Shown here: positions 47,622 to 56,382 of the stretch, piece by piece | Layout of the letters: every line of letters starts with the position of its first letter | How positions within the stretch are numbered: position 1 is the first letter of the stretch | Assembly (NCBI RefSeq): GCF_023115355.1 | Contig: NZ_CP096019.1 | Location: 1,674,001 to 1,738,000 of the forward strand | DNA: 64,000 nt | Direction: 5' to 3' | DNA from: Halocatena salina | GTDB taxonomy: Archaea > Halobacteriota > Halobacteria > Halobacteriales > Haloarculaceae | Notes under the pieces: model-generated | What the model saw: the letters and a program-made list of their open reading frames with translations, nothing else | Database searches by the model: none | Told to the model about the DNA's origin: nothing | Position numbers and translations under genes: made by a program

Positions 47622-48336
47622 ATCCCACCGTCGGACGATCGATCTGTTGGGAACCACCGTCGAGTACAACGTGTGTCATAGCGCTGATGCCACAGAACCC
47701 CGGATAGACGTGGATATACACGGGATTACGGTCGTCGTTCCCGTATCAGAGGAGGTTCAGCCGATGGCGTTGCTTGAGGAAAACGCGGCGTGGGTTATCG
47801 ACAAGCAACGACGCTACGACAACTATCGAGAACAGGCTCCTGATCGCACGTTCGAGGCAGGCGAGTGCTTTCCCGTCCTCGGAGATGATCGGGAACTTGT
47901 CATCGAGTCGCGCCAGAGTCACGAACTGACACAGACATCGATTCGACTCCGGGTGAGTGCTGTCGAGCAGTCGTCGGTTGAGCAGGCACTGGAAAACTTC
48001 TATCGAAGCCGAGCGCGTGACTACCTCACAGACCGCGTCGACCAGTACGCAGAACAGATGGACGTTGGCTACGAGACGATCGAACTACGAAACCAGCGCA
48101 CCCGGTGGGGGAGCTGTTCGACGGGAGGCACGATCAGCTTGAACTGGCGGCTCATCATGGCGCCTCCGGCTGTCATCGATTATCTCGTCGTTCACGAACT
48201 CGCGCATCTACTCGAACAGCATCATGGACGGACGTTCTGGCGGACCGTTGAGGAGTACGTTCCGGACTACAAAGCCAAGGCCCACTGGCTCGAAGAGAAC
48301 AGTGCGCAGTTGATTTTTAGCAATGGTGATCTGTGA
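47614..48336 (+). CDS. YgjP-like/DUF45 zinc metallopeptidase linked to the type I system
   Basis: 240 residues from the ATG at 47614, overlapping hsdR by 8 bp (ATGGCTGA), so a fourth coupled gene of the operon. The protein has the WLM/YgjP pattern: RNQRTRWGSCSTGGTISLNW, RLIMAPPAVIDYLVVHELAH and LLEQHHGRTFWRTVEEYVPD. The H-E-L-A-H zinc site and third ligand resemble M48/SprT peptidases. Such genes often follow hsdR, but their role is unknown; turnover of restriction subunits or of DNA-protein crosslinks is possible. Confidence 0.88.
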   Translation: MAESHRRTIDLLGTTVEYNVCHSADATEPRIDVDIHGITVVVPVSEEVQPMALLEENAAWVIDKQRRYDNYREQAPDRTFEAGECFPVLGDDRELVIESRQSHELTQTSIRLRVSAVEQSSVEQALENFYRSRARDYLTDRVDQYAEQMDVGYETIELRNQRTRWGSCSTGGTISLNWRLIMAPPAVIDYLVVHELAHLLEQHHGRTFWRTVEEYVPDYKAKAHWLEENSAQLIFSNGDL

Positions 48337-48386
48337 GGGTTTCGAACCGACATCTCTTTGTCGTACTCCGTTGCTATACCACTACA
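48337..48386 (-). other. tRNA-like remnant at operon end (weak)
   Basis: Reverse-complemented, the stretch carries TAGTGGTATAGC (D-arm-like) and GGTTCGAAACC (T-loop-like) about 33 nt apart, in tRNA order. No 5-bp anticodon stem or acceptor pairing can be drawn. It could be a scar of an integration site or coincidence. Confidence 0.2.
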
Positions 48387-48401
48387 GAATATAATTTGGG
48401 T

Positions 48402-49223
48402 TTAAAATGATTGTAGCTTGGCTTGACTATTAGTAGATTTCTGAACAGACCCATCTGTCATTGATAACAAGACGTCGTGGATCTCTTTGCTCTGCTGCTG
48501 GATATCCAATTTGGATGGGTAGCGGATATTATATTTCCCATTATGGAATATTGTATGAATATTTCCTGAACTATCTTTTCTTCTCACTTCATAAATATCA
48601 AATAATTTAACGAGCTCGTCAATGATGTCTGCTCGTTGGAGGTCCTCATCTTGCTGCTCAGTACTGAATTCAGCTCGAACAGCTACATTACTGGCATTCT
48701 TGACGTGGCTCCCTATATCAGTATCAAGATCTACATCGTCTACAATACCATTTTTTCTTTTCAGTTTCAGCCCACGTACCTTCCATGCCTTATCATAGAA
48801 TTGTTCTATCCGTTTTGGCTCAAATTTGTTTTTACGGCCACACTCAAAGTCAATTTTGAGCGAGTATTTTCCGATAAGATATTCTAGAGCATCGCTATCT
48901 TCAACTTGAGATGTAGACTCACATGCATATTTACCGTCTTGAGTCAGTAAAAATCTCATCATGCGAGCGGGGGTATTTTTACCGATCTGAATCCTTCCTC
49001 CATCAATTTTCGGATGATTTTCAGATACTTCTTGGACATAGCGTACAAAGAAATAATCATCAGATTTATAATATTCATCTCTATCAGATTTTTCCTGTAT
49101 TCCTAATTGCCTTCCCTCTTGTTCGATCAGTCCGCTCTTTTTAACCTGTTCAGCGATAATATCCAGCGGCGGCAGTGATTCATCTGTCTGTATCTCCCCA
49201 AAATACATCTTAATTTCGGCCAT
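48402..49223 (-). CDS. Unknown AT-rich gene next to the restriction operon
   Basis: 273 residues, starting MAEIKMYFGEIQTDESLPPL. Charged and soluble, with DYFFVRYVQEVSENHPKIDG, ARMMRFLLTQDGKYACESTS, DFECGRKNKFEPKRIEQFYD and a C-terminal WKVRGLKLKRKNG. There are no membrane spans or catalytic motifs I can name. Base composition is far more AT-rich than the housekeeping genes, and lysine and isoleucine are frequent, unusual for this genome. It converges with the type I operon and lies before tRNA-Phe, so it is probably acquired and may act in defence. No family recognised. Confidence 0.65.
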   Translation of the reverse strand: MAEIKMYFGEIQTDESLPPLDIIAEQVKKSGLIEQEGRQLGIQEKSDRDEYYKSDDYFFVRYVQEVSENHPKIDGGRIQIGKNTPARMMRFLLTQDGKYACESTSQVEDSDALEYLIGKYSLKIDFECGRKNKFEPKRIEQFYDKAWKVRGLKLKRKNGIVDDVDLDTDIGSHVKNASNVAVRAEFSTEQQDEDLQRADIIDELVKLFDIYEVRRKDSSGNIHTIFHNGKYNIRYPSKLDIQQQSKEIHDVLLSMTDGSVQKSTNSQAKLQSF

Positions 49224-49545
49224 ATGGATAATACATGCTATCTATCCATATAATTTACTGAATCACAAGAAAGTGAATATAGTGGTGTAGTCTGTTTTGC
49301 TGTCTTATCTGTGTCGAGCATAACCCTCGCTTCCGGCGTCTTTCGATTTCCCGCTCGCGGGAACGGGAACAGCTCAATCTTCGGTTGAGTGCCGGTGTCT
49401 CGCGATGAACGAAATGAACTGCGGTTTCACCGGATGCGACCGAAGGGAGCGTCCGGGAGGTTTTTCCCCACGTTTTTACGAGGGGTAGTTCCCGCAGCGA
49501 GCGTAGCGAGCGAGGAACCCCGACGACATAAAAAGTGGAAGCGTA
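49224..49545. other. Intergenic region with GC-rich hairpins before tRNA-Phe
   Basis: Contains TTCCCGC-TCGC-GGGAA near 49347-49365, a GGATGCGACC...GGAGCGTCC inverted pair near 49432-49468 and a GCGAGCG-TA-GCGAGCG-type element near 49496-49515, with T/A tracts around 49470-49490. These are terminator-like but only loosely similar to the module A/B repeats. No gene seen. Confidence 0.4.
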
Positions 49546-49619
49546 TGCCGCCTCCCGGATTTGAACCGGGGACAGCTCGATCTTCAGTCGAGTGCTCTCC
49601 CAGTCTGAGCTAAGGCGGC
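49546..49619 (-). tRNA. tRNA-Phe (GAA)
   Basis: A 74-nt cloverleaf on the minus strand: acceptor GCCGCCT pairs with AGGCGGC, D-arm GCTCAGACTGGGAGAGC, anticodon loop CTGAAGA with anticodon GAA, T-arm CCCGGTTCAAATCCGGG, discriminator A. CCA is not encoded. It marks the right edge of the accessory block. Confidence 0.95.
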
Positions 49620-49710
49620 TCATACTGAGCAACGACGAGGAGTTGAAAAAGCGTTTCGAAACGCTCGGCCAACCCACGGAAGTGGACGGCGCTTTCCCCC
49701 TCAGTACTCA

Positions 49711-49784
49711 TGGGTCCGGGCGGAGTCGAACCACCGATCTCGTCCTTGTAAGGGACGCGTCATAAACCACTAGACCACGGACCC
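49711..49784 (-). tRNA. tRNA-Val (UAC)
   Basis: A 74-nt cloverleaf: acceptor GGGTCCG/CGGACCC, D-arm with TAGTGGTTTATGA, anticodon arm CGTCCCTTACAAGGACG with anticodon UAC, T-arm GGTGGTTCGACTCCGCC, discriminator A. About 90 bp upstream of tRNA-Phe on the same strand, so the two may be co-transcribed. Confidence 0.95.
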
Positions 49785-49896
49785 ACACCCGAACACACAT
49801 CCCCGATCCGAATAACACTTTCCGTTCGCCGGTCGCCCGCTGTTCACTGTGCCCCTGTCGGGACTGTTTAGTTCTTCCCAGTCCAACCTCGCTCGA

Positions 49897-50406
49897 ATGG
49901 TCTCCCGACGGGTCCGGAACTATCTCGGCGTGTTCCTCGTGTGGCTACTCCTCGTCCTTGTCCTCGTAAGCGCTGGCGTGATCTCGCTTCCGATCCCAGC
50001 ACCGTCACCGGACAGCTACGACCACGCCACGGTGACGATCCACGACGAGAACGGGACCCGTCTCGGTAGCGTCGACGCCCGCGTCGCCGACACCACCCAC
50101 AAACGATACATCGGTCTGAGCGACACGGAACACCTTCCCCGAGACGAAGGAATGCTGTTCACCTACGACGCCGCCCAGAACCACACTTACGTGATGCGAG
50201 AGATGAGTTTCCCCATTGACATCGTCTACATCGGGGCGGACGATCGGATCACGTCGATTCACCACGCGCCGAAACCGCCCGAGGGAGCTGACGGCAACGA
50301 GTATCAATACCCCGGCTACGGCCAGTACGTGCTGGAAGTGAACCACCACTGGACGACCGAACGGGACGTCGAGGTCGGCGATCGAGTTCGGATCGAGAAC
50401 GAATAG
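49897..50406 (+). CDS. DUF192 family membrane-anchored/exported protein
   Basis: 169 residues from the ATG at 49897. A single N-terminal span (YLGVFLVWLLLVLVLVSAGV) is followed by the DUF192 core: DARVADTTHKRYIGLSDTEH, DEGMLFTYDA, YVMREMSFPIDIVYIGADDR and YVLEVNHHW. The family is widespread and its biochemical role is unresolved. The globular part would lie outside the cell or at the membrane face. Confidence 0.88.
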   Translation: MVSRRVRNYLGVFLVWLLLVLVLVSAGVISLPIPAPSPDSYDHATVTIHDENGTRLGSVDARVADTTHKRYIGLSDTEHLPRDEGMLFTYDAAQNHTYVMREMSFPIDIVYIGADDRITSIHHAPKPPEGADGNEYQYPGYGQYVLEVNHHWTTERDVEVGDRVRIENE

Positions 50407-50505
50407 AACGAATCCACCGATCGCTGTGAACTGCGAACACGGGTATACGTGGTGTGTTGACAGCTTCCACTAAGTCTTTTGCAGAATCCGATTGTATCGT
50501 AATGA

Positions 50506-52434
50506 ATGGAACATACCGCCGACGAAGATGACCCGTTTGAGGAGCAACGGGAGAACGCGACGAGTCCGATGAGGCGGTTGTTTGCGGAGTATGGCCGTAA
50601 AAACCCGATCGCGTTCGCGAGTGGTGTGAGCGCTAGCATCGTTGCACGGATCCTCGATCTACTTCCGCCGTTGTTGCTCGGTCTTGCGGTCGATGCGATC
50701 TTCTACGACGAGAAGGCGTTTTCCCTCTGGATCGTGCCACAAGCGTGGCTACCGACGACCGAATCCGATCAGCTCGTCCTGTTGGCGTCCCTCATCGCCG
50801 TCTCCTTTTTCGGTGGTGCGGCGTTTCACTGGACGCGCAACTGGGGATGGAACGCGTTCGCCCAGAACATCCAACACGACGTCCGGACGGACACCTACGA
50901 CAAGATGCAGCGGCTGAACATGGACTTTTTCGCGGACAAACAGACCGGTGAACTGATGTCCGTGCTCTCGAACGACGTCAACCGTCTCGAGAAGTTCCTC
51001 AACGACGGCATGAACTCCGTGTTTCGGCTGTCGGTGATGGTCGTCGGGATCGGCGTGATCCTCCTCGCCAGCAACTGGCAACTCGCACTGATCGCACTGC
51101 TCCCGGTGCCCCTCATCGCCGTCTTCACCTACAAGTTCGTACAGACGATCCAACCGAAATACGCTGAGGTACGATCATCGGTCGGGCAGGTCAACTCCCG
51201 GCTCGAAAACAATCTCGGTGGCATTCAGGTGATCAAAACCACTAACACTGAAGGCTACGAATCCGACCGGGTCGATGACGTGTCACAGGACTACTTCGAT
51301 GCGAACTGGGACGCTATCGAAACCCGAATCAAGTTCTTCCCCGGACTGCGGGTGATCGCCGGGATCGGTTTTGTGCTCACGTTCGCCGTCGGGGGATACT
51401 GGGTGTTCTCTTATCAGACGACGGGAACGGCTCCCGGTCCGTTCACCGGAGAACTCCTGGCAGGCGAGTTCGTCGTGTTCATCCTCTACACCCAGCGGTT
51501 CATCTGGCCGATGGCCCAATTCGGACAGATCATCAACATGTACCAGCGCGCGTACGCCTCTTCAGCCCGGATTTTCGGGTTGATGGACGAGCCGAGCCGG
51601 ATCGTTGAGGATCCCGAGGCCGAGGAACTCACCATCTCAGACGGTGCTGTCGAGTACGACGACGTGACGTTCGGCTACGACGAGGAGACGATCGTCGAAG
51701 ACGTTTCGCTCACGGTCGATGGCGGCGAGACGGTCGCGTTGGTCGGACCGACGGGCGCGGGAAAGTCAACCGTGTTGAAGCTCCTACTCCGGATGTACGA
51801 CGTCAACGAGGGTGCGATCCGAATCGACGACCAGGACATTCGGGATGTGACCATCCCGAGTCTCCGCCGACACGTGGGCTATGTGAGTCAGGACACGTTC
51901 CTGTTCTACGGCTCGGTGGGTGAGAACATCGCATATGGAGCGTTCGATGCGAGCGATGAGGAGATCGAGGCGGCCGCAAAGGCCGCAGAAGCCCACGAGT
52001 TCATCACGAACCTTCCGGAGGGCTACGACACCATGGTCGGTGAACGTGGTGTGAAACTCTCGGGCGGCCAGCGCCAGCGCATCTCCATCGCGCGAGCGAT
52101 CCTCAAAGACCCAGAGATACTCGTGCTCGACGAGGCGACCAGCGACGTCGACACCGAAACCGAGATGCTCATCCAGCGCAGCCTCGATCGGCTCACGGCA
52201 GACCGGACCACCTTCGCCATCGCACACCGGCTCTCGACGATCAAAGACGCTGACGGCATTCTCGTCCTCGAAGACGGACGGGTCGTCGAACGAGGCACAC
52301 ACGAGCACCTGATCGACACCGATGGGCTGTACGCCCATCTCTGGGGAGTCCAAGCGGGCGAGATCGACGATCTCCCACAGGAGTTCATCGATCGGGCCAC
52401 GGAGCGACAGGCTCAAACCGGAGCCGACGACTGA
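50506..52434 (+). CDS. ABC exporter (fused membrane and ATPase domains)
   Basis: 642 residues. Residues 30-340 form a six-helix type 1 exporter domain (starting AEYGRKNPIAFASGVSASIV). Residues 370-620 form the ATPase: Walker A LVGPTGAGKSTVLKLLLRM, Q-loop YVSQDTFLF, signature LSGGQRQRISIARAI and Walker B ILVLDEATSDVD, then the H-loop AIAHRLSTI. It works as a dimer like MsbA/LmrA-type lipid or drug exporters. The substrate is unknown. Monocistronic, with the convergent GNAT gene after it. Confidence 0.93.
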   Translation: MEHTADEDDPFEEQRENATSPMRRLFAEYGRKNPIAFASGVSASIVARILDLLPPLLLGLAVDAIFYDEKAFSLWIVPQAWLPTTESDQLVLLASLIAVSFFGGAAFHWTRNWGWNAFAQNIQHDVRTDTYDKMQRLNMDFFADKQTGELMSVLSNDVNRLEKFLNDGMNSVFRLSVMVVGIGVILLASNWQLALIALLPVPLIAVFTYKFVQTIQPKYAEVRSSVGQVNSRLENNLGGIQVIKTTNTEGYESDRVDDVSQDYFDANWDAIETRIKFFPGLRVIAGIGFVLTFAVGGYWVFSYQTTGTAPGPFTGELLAGEFVVFILYTQRFIWPMAQFGQIINMYQRAYASSARIFGLMDEPSRIVEDPEAEELTISDGAVEYDDVTFGYDEETIVEDVSLTVDGGETVALVGPTGAGKSTVLKLLLRMYDVNEGAIRIDDQDIRDVTIPSLRRHVGYVSQDTFLFYGSVGENIAYGAFDASDEEIEAAAKAAEAHEFITNLPEGYDTMVGERGVKLSGGQRQRISIARAILKDPEILVLDEATSDVDTETEMLIQRSLDRLTADRTTFAIAHRLSTIKDADGILVLEDGRVVERGTHEHLIDTDGLYAHLWGVQAGEIDDLPQEFIDRATERQAQTGADD

Positions 52435-52441
52435 CTGATTC

Positions 52442-52876
52442 TCATCGCAACGGCTGTTTGTACACGTAGCTCGCCCGTTCCATGTCGGCCCGCTCTTCGT
52501 AGAACCGGTGTGCATCTGTTCTCTGCACGCCAGAGGACAGCGCGACGAGTTCACACCCTTGCTCGTCGGCCCACTCTTCTACGAACCGCAACAGTGCCAG
52601 TCCGTGGCCCGACGACCGGTGATCACTATCAGTGACGAGTTCACACACCCATACGTGACGACCATAATACATGTTCACTTGGATCTCAATTCCGGCGAGC
52701 GCGACGATCTCGCCGTCTACCAGGCGGGCGAACAGCCGGTAGCCCTCTGCCGTCATCTGTCGTACGTAATCGAGATACGCTTCTTCATCGAGATGGGTCC
52801 GTAGTTGTCGCATCACCGGGAACGCCGATCGCCACTCCGCTTCGGTTACTAGTTCCTGAATGTCCGTTTCGGCCAT
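52442..52876 (-). CDS. GNAT family N-acetyltransferase
   Basis: 144 residues from the ATG at 52876 (MAETDIQELVTEAEWRSAFP). The acetyl-CoA-binding segment is VCELVTDSDHRSSGHGLALL, a form of the Q/R-x-x-G-x-G/A motif, followed by EWADEQGCELVALSSGVQRT and AHRFYEERADMERASYVYKQ. The longer frame from 53188 includes non-coding sequence across the creatininase promoter. Substrate unknown. Confidence 0.85.
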   Translation of the reverse strand: MAETDIQELVTEAEWRSAFPVMRQLRTHLDEEAYLDYVRQMTAEGYRLFARLVDGEIVALAGIEIQVNMYYGRHVWVCELVTDSDHRSSGHGLALLRFVEEWADEQGCELVALSSGVQRTDAHRFYEERADMERASYVYKQPLR

Positions 52877-53072
52877 CCATTGTGCGGAGGGGAGATCGTC
52901 ATTAACCGGTATCGTTCTCCGCAATAGCGACCGACGAACAGCTTTTGGACGCAGGCAAACGATCGATGATCTACCAAGCACACCAAATATATGAAAGATA
53001 CTGTTAGGAAACGACCATTCCGGGGGACGGCTGTCCCGTTCGTTTAAATCTATTGTGCCCCCTTGGGGTGAT

Positions 53073-53801
53073 ATGCAGCTTTCGGAGAGCACCTGGACAG
53101 ATGTCGAGAATGCCGACACCGATCTCGCGTTGCTTCCCGTCGGCTCGACCGAACAGCACGGTCCACACGCACCGCTCGGGACGGACACGGTGATCGCATC
53201 CGCCGTCGCCGAGACCGCGGATGAGCACTACGACGGCGATCTCGTGGTGGGGCCGACGATTCCGGTCGGGGTAGCGGAGGAGCACCGGCATTTCAACGGC
53301 ACACTGTGGGTCACAGAAGAGACGTTCCGGCGATACGTTCGAGAGACGATCGAGAGCCTCATCCATCACGGTTTCAACCGTGTCGTCGTCGTCAACGGCC
53401 ACGGTGGCAATGTGGATGCGCTTCGGGAGTGCTGTGCTGCGATCTCTCGACACAACGCCGCATACGTAGTTCCGTTCACGTGGTTCGAAGCCGTTTCCGG
53501 TCGAATGGGACATGGCGGAACGCTCGAAACCTCTCTCATCAGTCACCTCCAGTCGGAACTCATACACGACGATCGACTTCAGGAAGCGACGGAAAACGGT
53601 ACCGACCACTGGGGTGAGTGGCAGTCCGGAACGAACCTCGCGTACGATTCCGCGGAATTCACTGAAAATGGCGTCGTTGGTGATCCCTCGCGGGGGGATG
53701 GCACACTCGGCGCGGAGCTGTTAGACGAAGCTGCCGACGCGCTCGTCGAACTGATCGAGACGGTATCGGTACGCGGGCTTACTCAGCCCGAACGCTGGTA
53801 A
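53073..53801 (+). CDS. Creatininase-family hydrolase (possibly ArfB-like)
   Basis: 242 residues from the ATG at 53073. The metal-binding motif is in LLPVGSTEQHGPHAPLGTDT (Glu27, His29, Asp38), with later VAEEHRHFNGTLWVTEET and VVVNGHGGNVDALREC, then GHGGTLETSL. In archaea this family includes the formamide hydrolase ArfB of the riboflavin/F420 pathway. That is a reasonable guess, since a pterin gene lies 1.3 kb away, but mycofactocin- and creatininase-type members look alike. Confidence 0.85.
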   Translation: MQLSESTWTDVENADTDLALLPVGSTEQHGPHAPLGTDTVIASAVAETADEHYDGDLVVGPTIPVGVAEEHRHFNGTLWVTEETFRRYVRETIESLIHHGFNRVVVVNGHGGNVDALRECCAAISRHNAAYVVPFTWFEAVSGRMGHGGTLETSLISHLQSELIHDDRLQEATENGTDHWGEWQSGTNLAYDSAEFTENGVVGDPSRGDGTLGAELLDEAADALVELIETVSVRGLTQPERW

Positions 53802-53868
53802 TGGCTCGATCCGCTATGCTCGGGATTTCAGTCGTCCCAGCCGGATCGATCACCCGGCACACTCGTTT

Positions 53869-54285
53869 CTAATCCGACTCGTCGCGTTCCTCGTCGGTAT
53901 CGACCGATTCGAGCATGTTTCGTAACTCCGGAATCGTGCGTGTGAGATCACCGACTTGCTCGTGTGCGGTTTCGAGATCCTCGACGATGGTTTCGAGCTG
54001 TTCGATCTCCGCATCGAGATCGTCAGCGTCGTCGAACGCATTCGCCCGTTTGCCCATCGTATACCACTTCTTGGCGTCTCGTAGGTGTGTCGTGGCGTCA
54101 CCCGTCTCAAGCGATGAGTGAAGGGCATTGAGCACTCCAAGGCTGTTGTCGGCCTCGACGGTCCAGATCGATTCGGTGTCGGGGAGTGCTTCCCGGGCCG
54201 TCGCTAAACTCGACTCCACGTCGGTCCGGATTTCGTTCGCTGCCTCTCCGAACAGCTCGTCGTCGTCGAGGGTCGTTTGACTCAT
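53869..54285 (-). CDS. DUF5790-type haloarchaeal protein
   Basis: 138 residues, very acidic and helical. It starts MSQTTLDDDELFGEAANEIR and contains NSLGVLNALHSSLETGDATT and HLRDAKKWYTMGKRANAF, then a coiled-coil acidic tail LEDLETAHEQVGDL. Matches a haloarchaea-only family I recall as DUF5790. Function unknown. Confidence 0.7.
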   Translation of the reverse strand: MSQTTLDDDELFGEAANEIRTDVESSLATAREALPDTESIWTVEADNSLGVLNALHSSLETGDATTHLRDAKKWYTMGKRANAFDDADDLDAEIEQLETIVEDLETAHEQVGDLTRTIPELRNMLESVDTDEERDESD

Positions 54286-54391
54286 GGTAGGCGGTTTATT
54301 CCGGGTGAGTATAAACGCCCGCCCGAGACCGAAAGTGAAATAAAAGACCGTTCTATCCAGTTGTCGGTAAGTGATCGTGGATCAGGGTCAG

Positions 54392-54727
54392 CTACTCCTC
54401 GACGATGTCGACGACGCGCATGAGGGGGTAGCCGTCTTCCATCTCCATTTCGGCGTGGACGATACAGTCGGCGTACTCGATACGGAGCGTGACGTCCATG
54501 TACTCCCCGGTGAGTTCCGTGTACCCACGGGTGGTTTCGAGCTTGTCGGTGTGAATGTCGACCGACACAGCGCTACAGCCGGGTTGGTTTTCGATGCTTT
54601 CCTCGATCGCGGTTTCAAGACTGTCCGCGTTCTTGGCACTAACCGGGGTGCCGGCGAACTGATGATAGAGCGCCCCGAATTTCACGCCTGCCTCGAAACA
54701 GGCCGTTTCGCGGTCCGTCGGGTCCAT
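54392..54727 (-). CDS. mptD: Dihydroneopterin aldolase, archaeal MptD type (DUF372)
   Basis: 111 residues from the ATG at 54727. The pattern ACFEAGVKFGALYHQFAGTP, then a central region with GCSAVSVDIHTDKLETTRGY and a C-terminal YADCIVHAEMEMEDGYPLMR matches archaeal MptD, which converts dihydroneopterin to 6-hydroxymethyl-dihydropterin in folate/methanopterin synthesis. Shortness and lack of similarity to bacterial FolB are normal for this family. Confidence 0.82.
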   Translation of the reverse strand: MDPTDRETACFEAGVKFGALYHQFAGTPVSAKNADSLETAIEESIENQPGCSAVSVDIHTDKLETTRGYTELTGEYMDVTLRIEYADCIVHAEMEMEDGYPLMRVVDIVEE

Positions 54728-54860
54728 AGGGGGGTTCGTATTCCCGTCACTAAATGCCGCCCGATTTTGATCCACCGGATGCGAGCTTGATTCGAATCAT
54801 ACCCCCCATGTGGCGGTGTATCTCGCAACGGGTTTACGGCTCAAGGTCCTTCTATCATGT

Positions 54861-55478
54861 ATGGATTACGAATCGAGCCTCGATAGAGCCATGGATGCGG
54901 TTCCGGACATCCAATCAGAGGGTGAACGTCTTTCGGTACCCAATGCCAGCGCACAGAAAGACGGTGCGTTCACTCGGTTGACGAATCTCGAAGATATCGC
55001 CGAGACGGTGTCTCGATCGCCGGATCATCTTCACCGGTTCATCCAACGCGATCTCGGGACGAACGGCAAACTCGACGACGGCGTAGGCCGATACAACGGC
55101 ACCTTTTCGGGTTCCGATTTCGATTCGGCGATCGACTCTTATGTCGACGTGTACGTCCTCTGTGCGGAGTGTGGACTACCCGATACCCGTCTCGTGACCG
55201 AGGATGGTACGCCGATGCTCAGGTGTGACGCCTGTGGCGCGTTCCGTCCGGTTTCGAAACGCCGCCGGAGCACAACTCAAACCCAACAGCGCGATGCGAT
55301 CGAGGAAGGCAACACCTACACGCTTGAGATCGTCAGCACTGGACGAAAGGGTGATGGGGTCGCCGAGCGCGGAGAGTATACGGTGTTCGTGCCGGGGGCC
55401 AACGAAGGTGATGTCGTCGATGCCTACATCGAGAACATCTCTGGCTCGCTCGCGTTCGCACGGTTGGTATCGAACTGA
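54861..55478 (+). CDS. Translation initiation factor aIF2-beta with C-terminal TRAM domain
   Basis: 205 residues from the ATG at 54861 (MDYESSLDRAMDAVPDIQSE). The IF2-beta/IF5 fold has SPDHLHRFIQRDLGTNGKLD, then the zinc ribbon VLCAECGLPDTRLV and MLRCDACGAFRPV. A TRAM RNA-binding domain follows from EGNTYTLEIVSTGRKGDGVA to AFARLVSN. The TRAM fusion is common in haloarchaeal aIF2-beta. It is part of the aIF2 heterotrimer that brings Met-tRNAi to the ribosome. Confidence 0.9.
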   Translation: MDYESSLDRAMDAVPDIQSEGERLSVPNASAQKDGAFTRLTNLEDIAETVSRSPDHLHRFIQRDLGTNGKLDDGVGRYNGTFSGSDFDSAIDSYVDVYVLCAECGLPDTRLVTEDGTPMLRCDACGAFRPVSKRRRSTTQTQQRDAIEEGNTYTLEIVSTGRKGDGVAERGEYTVFVPGANEGDVVDAYIENISGSLAFARLVSN

Positions 55479-55584
55479 TATAGCTCGATTCGTTCGCTAC
55501 TGACTCTCTCGTGAATGTTTCACGTTCTGTAGCAGCCACTCAAACCGCACGATTCTTACTGTTAACCCTCCTTTTGTCGTGTGA

Positions 55585-56376
55585 ATGGCTACGTCGGTGT
55601 TGCTCACAGGGGCCGCGGGTCGGGTTGGGGGTGCCATCCTCGGTGGTCTCGGACAGAAGTATGACTGGCGATTGCTCGATCGGGAGCCGCCTCCCACGGA
55701 GACGGGCACTAGTTCCGATCTGGAGTACGACGTTACGAATCACGAGTACATCGCGGCCGATCTCTCCGATGCCAGTCGCGTCCGCGAGTCGATGACCGGT
55801 ATCGATGTCGTGGTTCATCTCGCCGGCGATCCCCGTCCGGAAGCCGCATGGGACAGTGTGCTGACGAACAACATCGATGGAACGCACACCATCTTCGAGG
55901 CTGCACTCGATGCTGGCGTCGAGAAGGTCATTTTCGCCTCTTCGAACCACGTCGTCGGGCATTATGAAACCGAGCGCAAACCCGATATCTACCGGAGTAG
56001 TGATGATTACAGGCTCGATGGGACGGAACTCCCCCGGCCATCGAACCGGTACGGCGTGAGCAAAGCTACGGGTGAGATCATCGGCCGGTTTTTCCACGAT
56101 GAGCACGATCTGAGCGTCATCTGTGTCCGAATCGGCAATCTCACCAAAGATCATCCCCCCATCGACTACGAGCGTGGACAAGCAATGTGGCTCTCCTACC
56201 GGGACTGCGCTCACCTATTTGACTGCTGTATCACTGCTGATGTCGATTATGAGATCGTGTACGGTATCTCCGACAACGACCGCAAATACTACTCGATCGA
56301 TCGCGCTCGCGAACGACTCGGCTACAGCCCTCAGGACAACTCCGCCGACCACGCCGAACTCGAACCCCGGAGTTAA
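55585..56376 (+). CDS. azf: NAD-dependent glucose-6-phosphate dehydrogenase, Azf type
   Basis: 263 residues. Rossmann start VLLTGAAGRVGGAILGGL, VVHLAGDPRPEAAWDSVL, FASSNHVVGHYETERKPDIY, and the catalytic Y-x-x-x-K in SNRYGVSKATGEIIGRF. The C-terminal MWLSYRDCAHLFDCCITADV and YGISDNDRKYYSIDRARERL resemble the Haloferax volcanii Azf enzyme very closely. That enzyme is an unusual NAD+-dependent G6PDH of the extended SDR family that starts the oxidative pentose phosphate pathway. Confidence 0.88.
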   Translation: MATSVLLTGAAGRVGGAILGGLGQKYDWRLLDREPPPTETGTSSDLEYDVTNHEYIAADLSDASRVRESMTGIDVVVHLAGDPRPEAAWDSVLTNNIDGTHTIFEAALDAGVEKVIFASSNHVVGHYETERKPDIYRSSDDYRLDGTELPRPSNRYGVSKATGEIIGRFFHDEHDLSVICVRIGNLTKDHPPIDYERGQAMWLSYRDCAHLFDCCITADVDYEIVYGISDNDRKYYSIDRARERLGYSPQDNSADHAELEPRS

Positions 56377-56382
56377 CCCCTC

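Noticed and set aside
41863-49545. Integration of the restriction block into tRNA-Phe with a duplicated 3' end
   Set aside because: No second copy of the tRNA-Phe 3' sequence was found near the left side of the block (around 41.8 kb).
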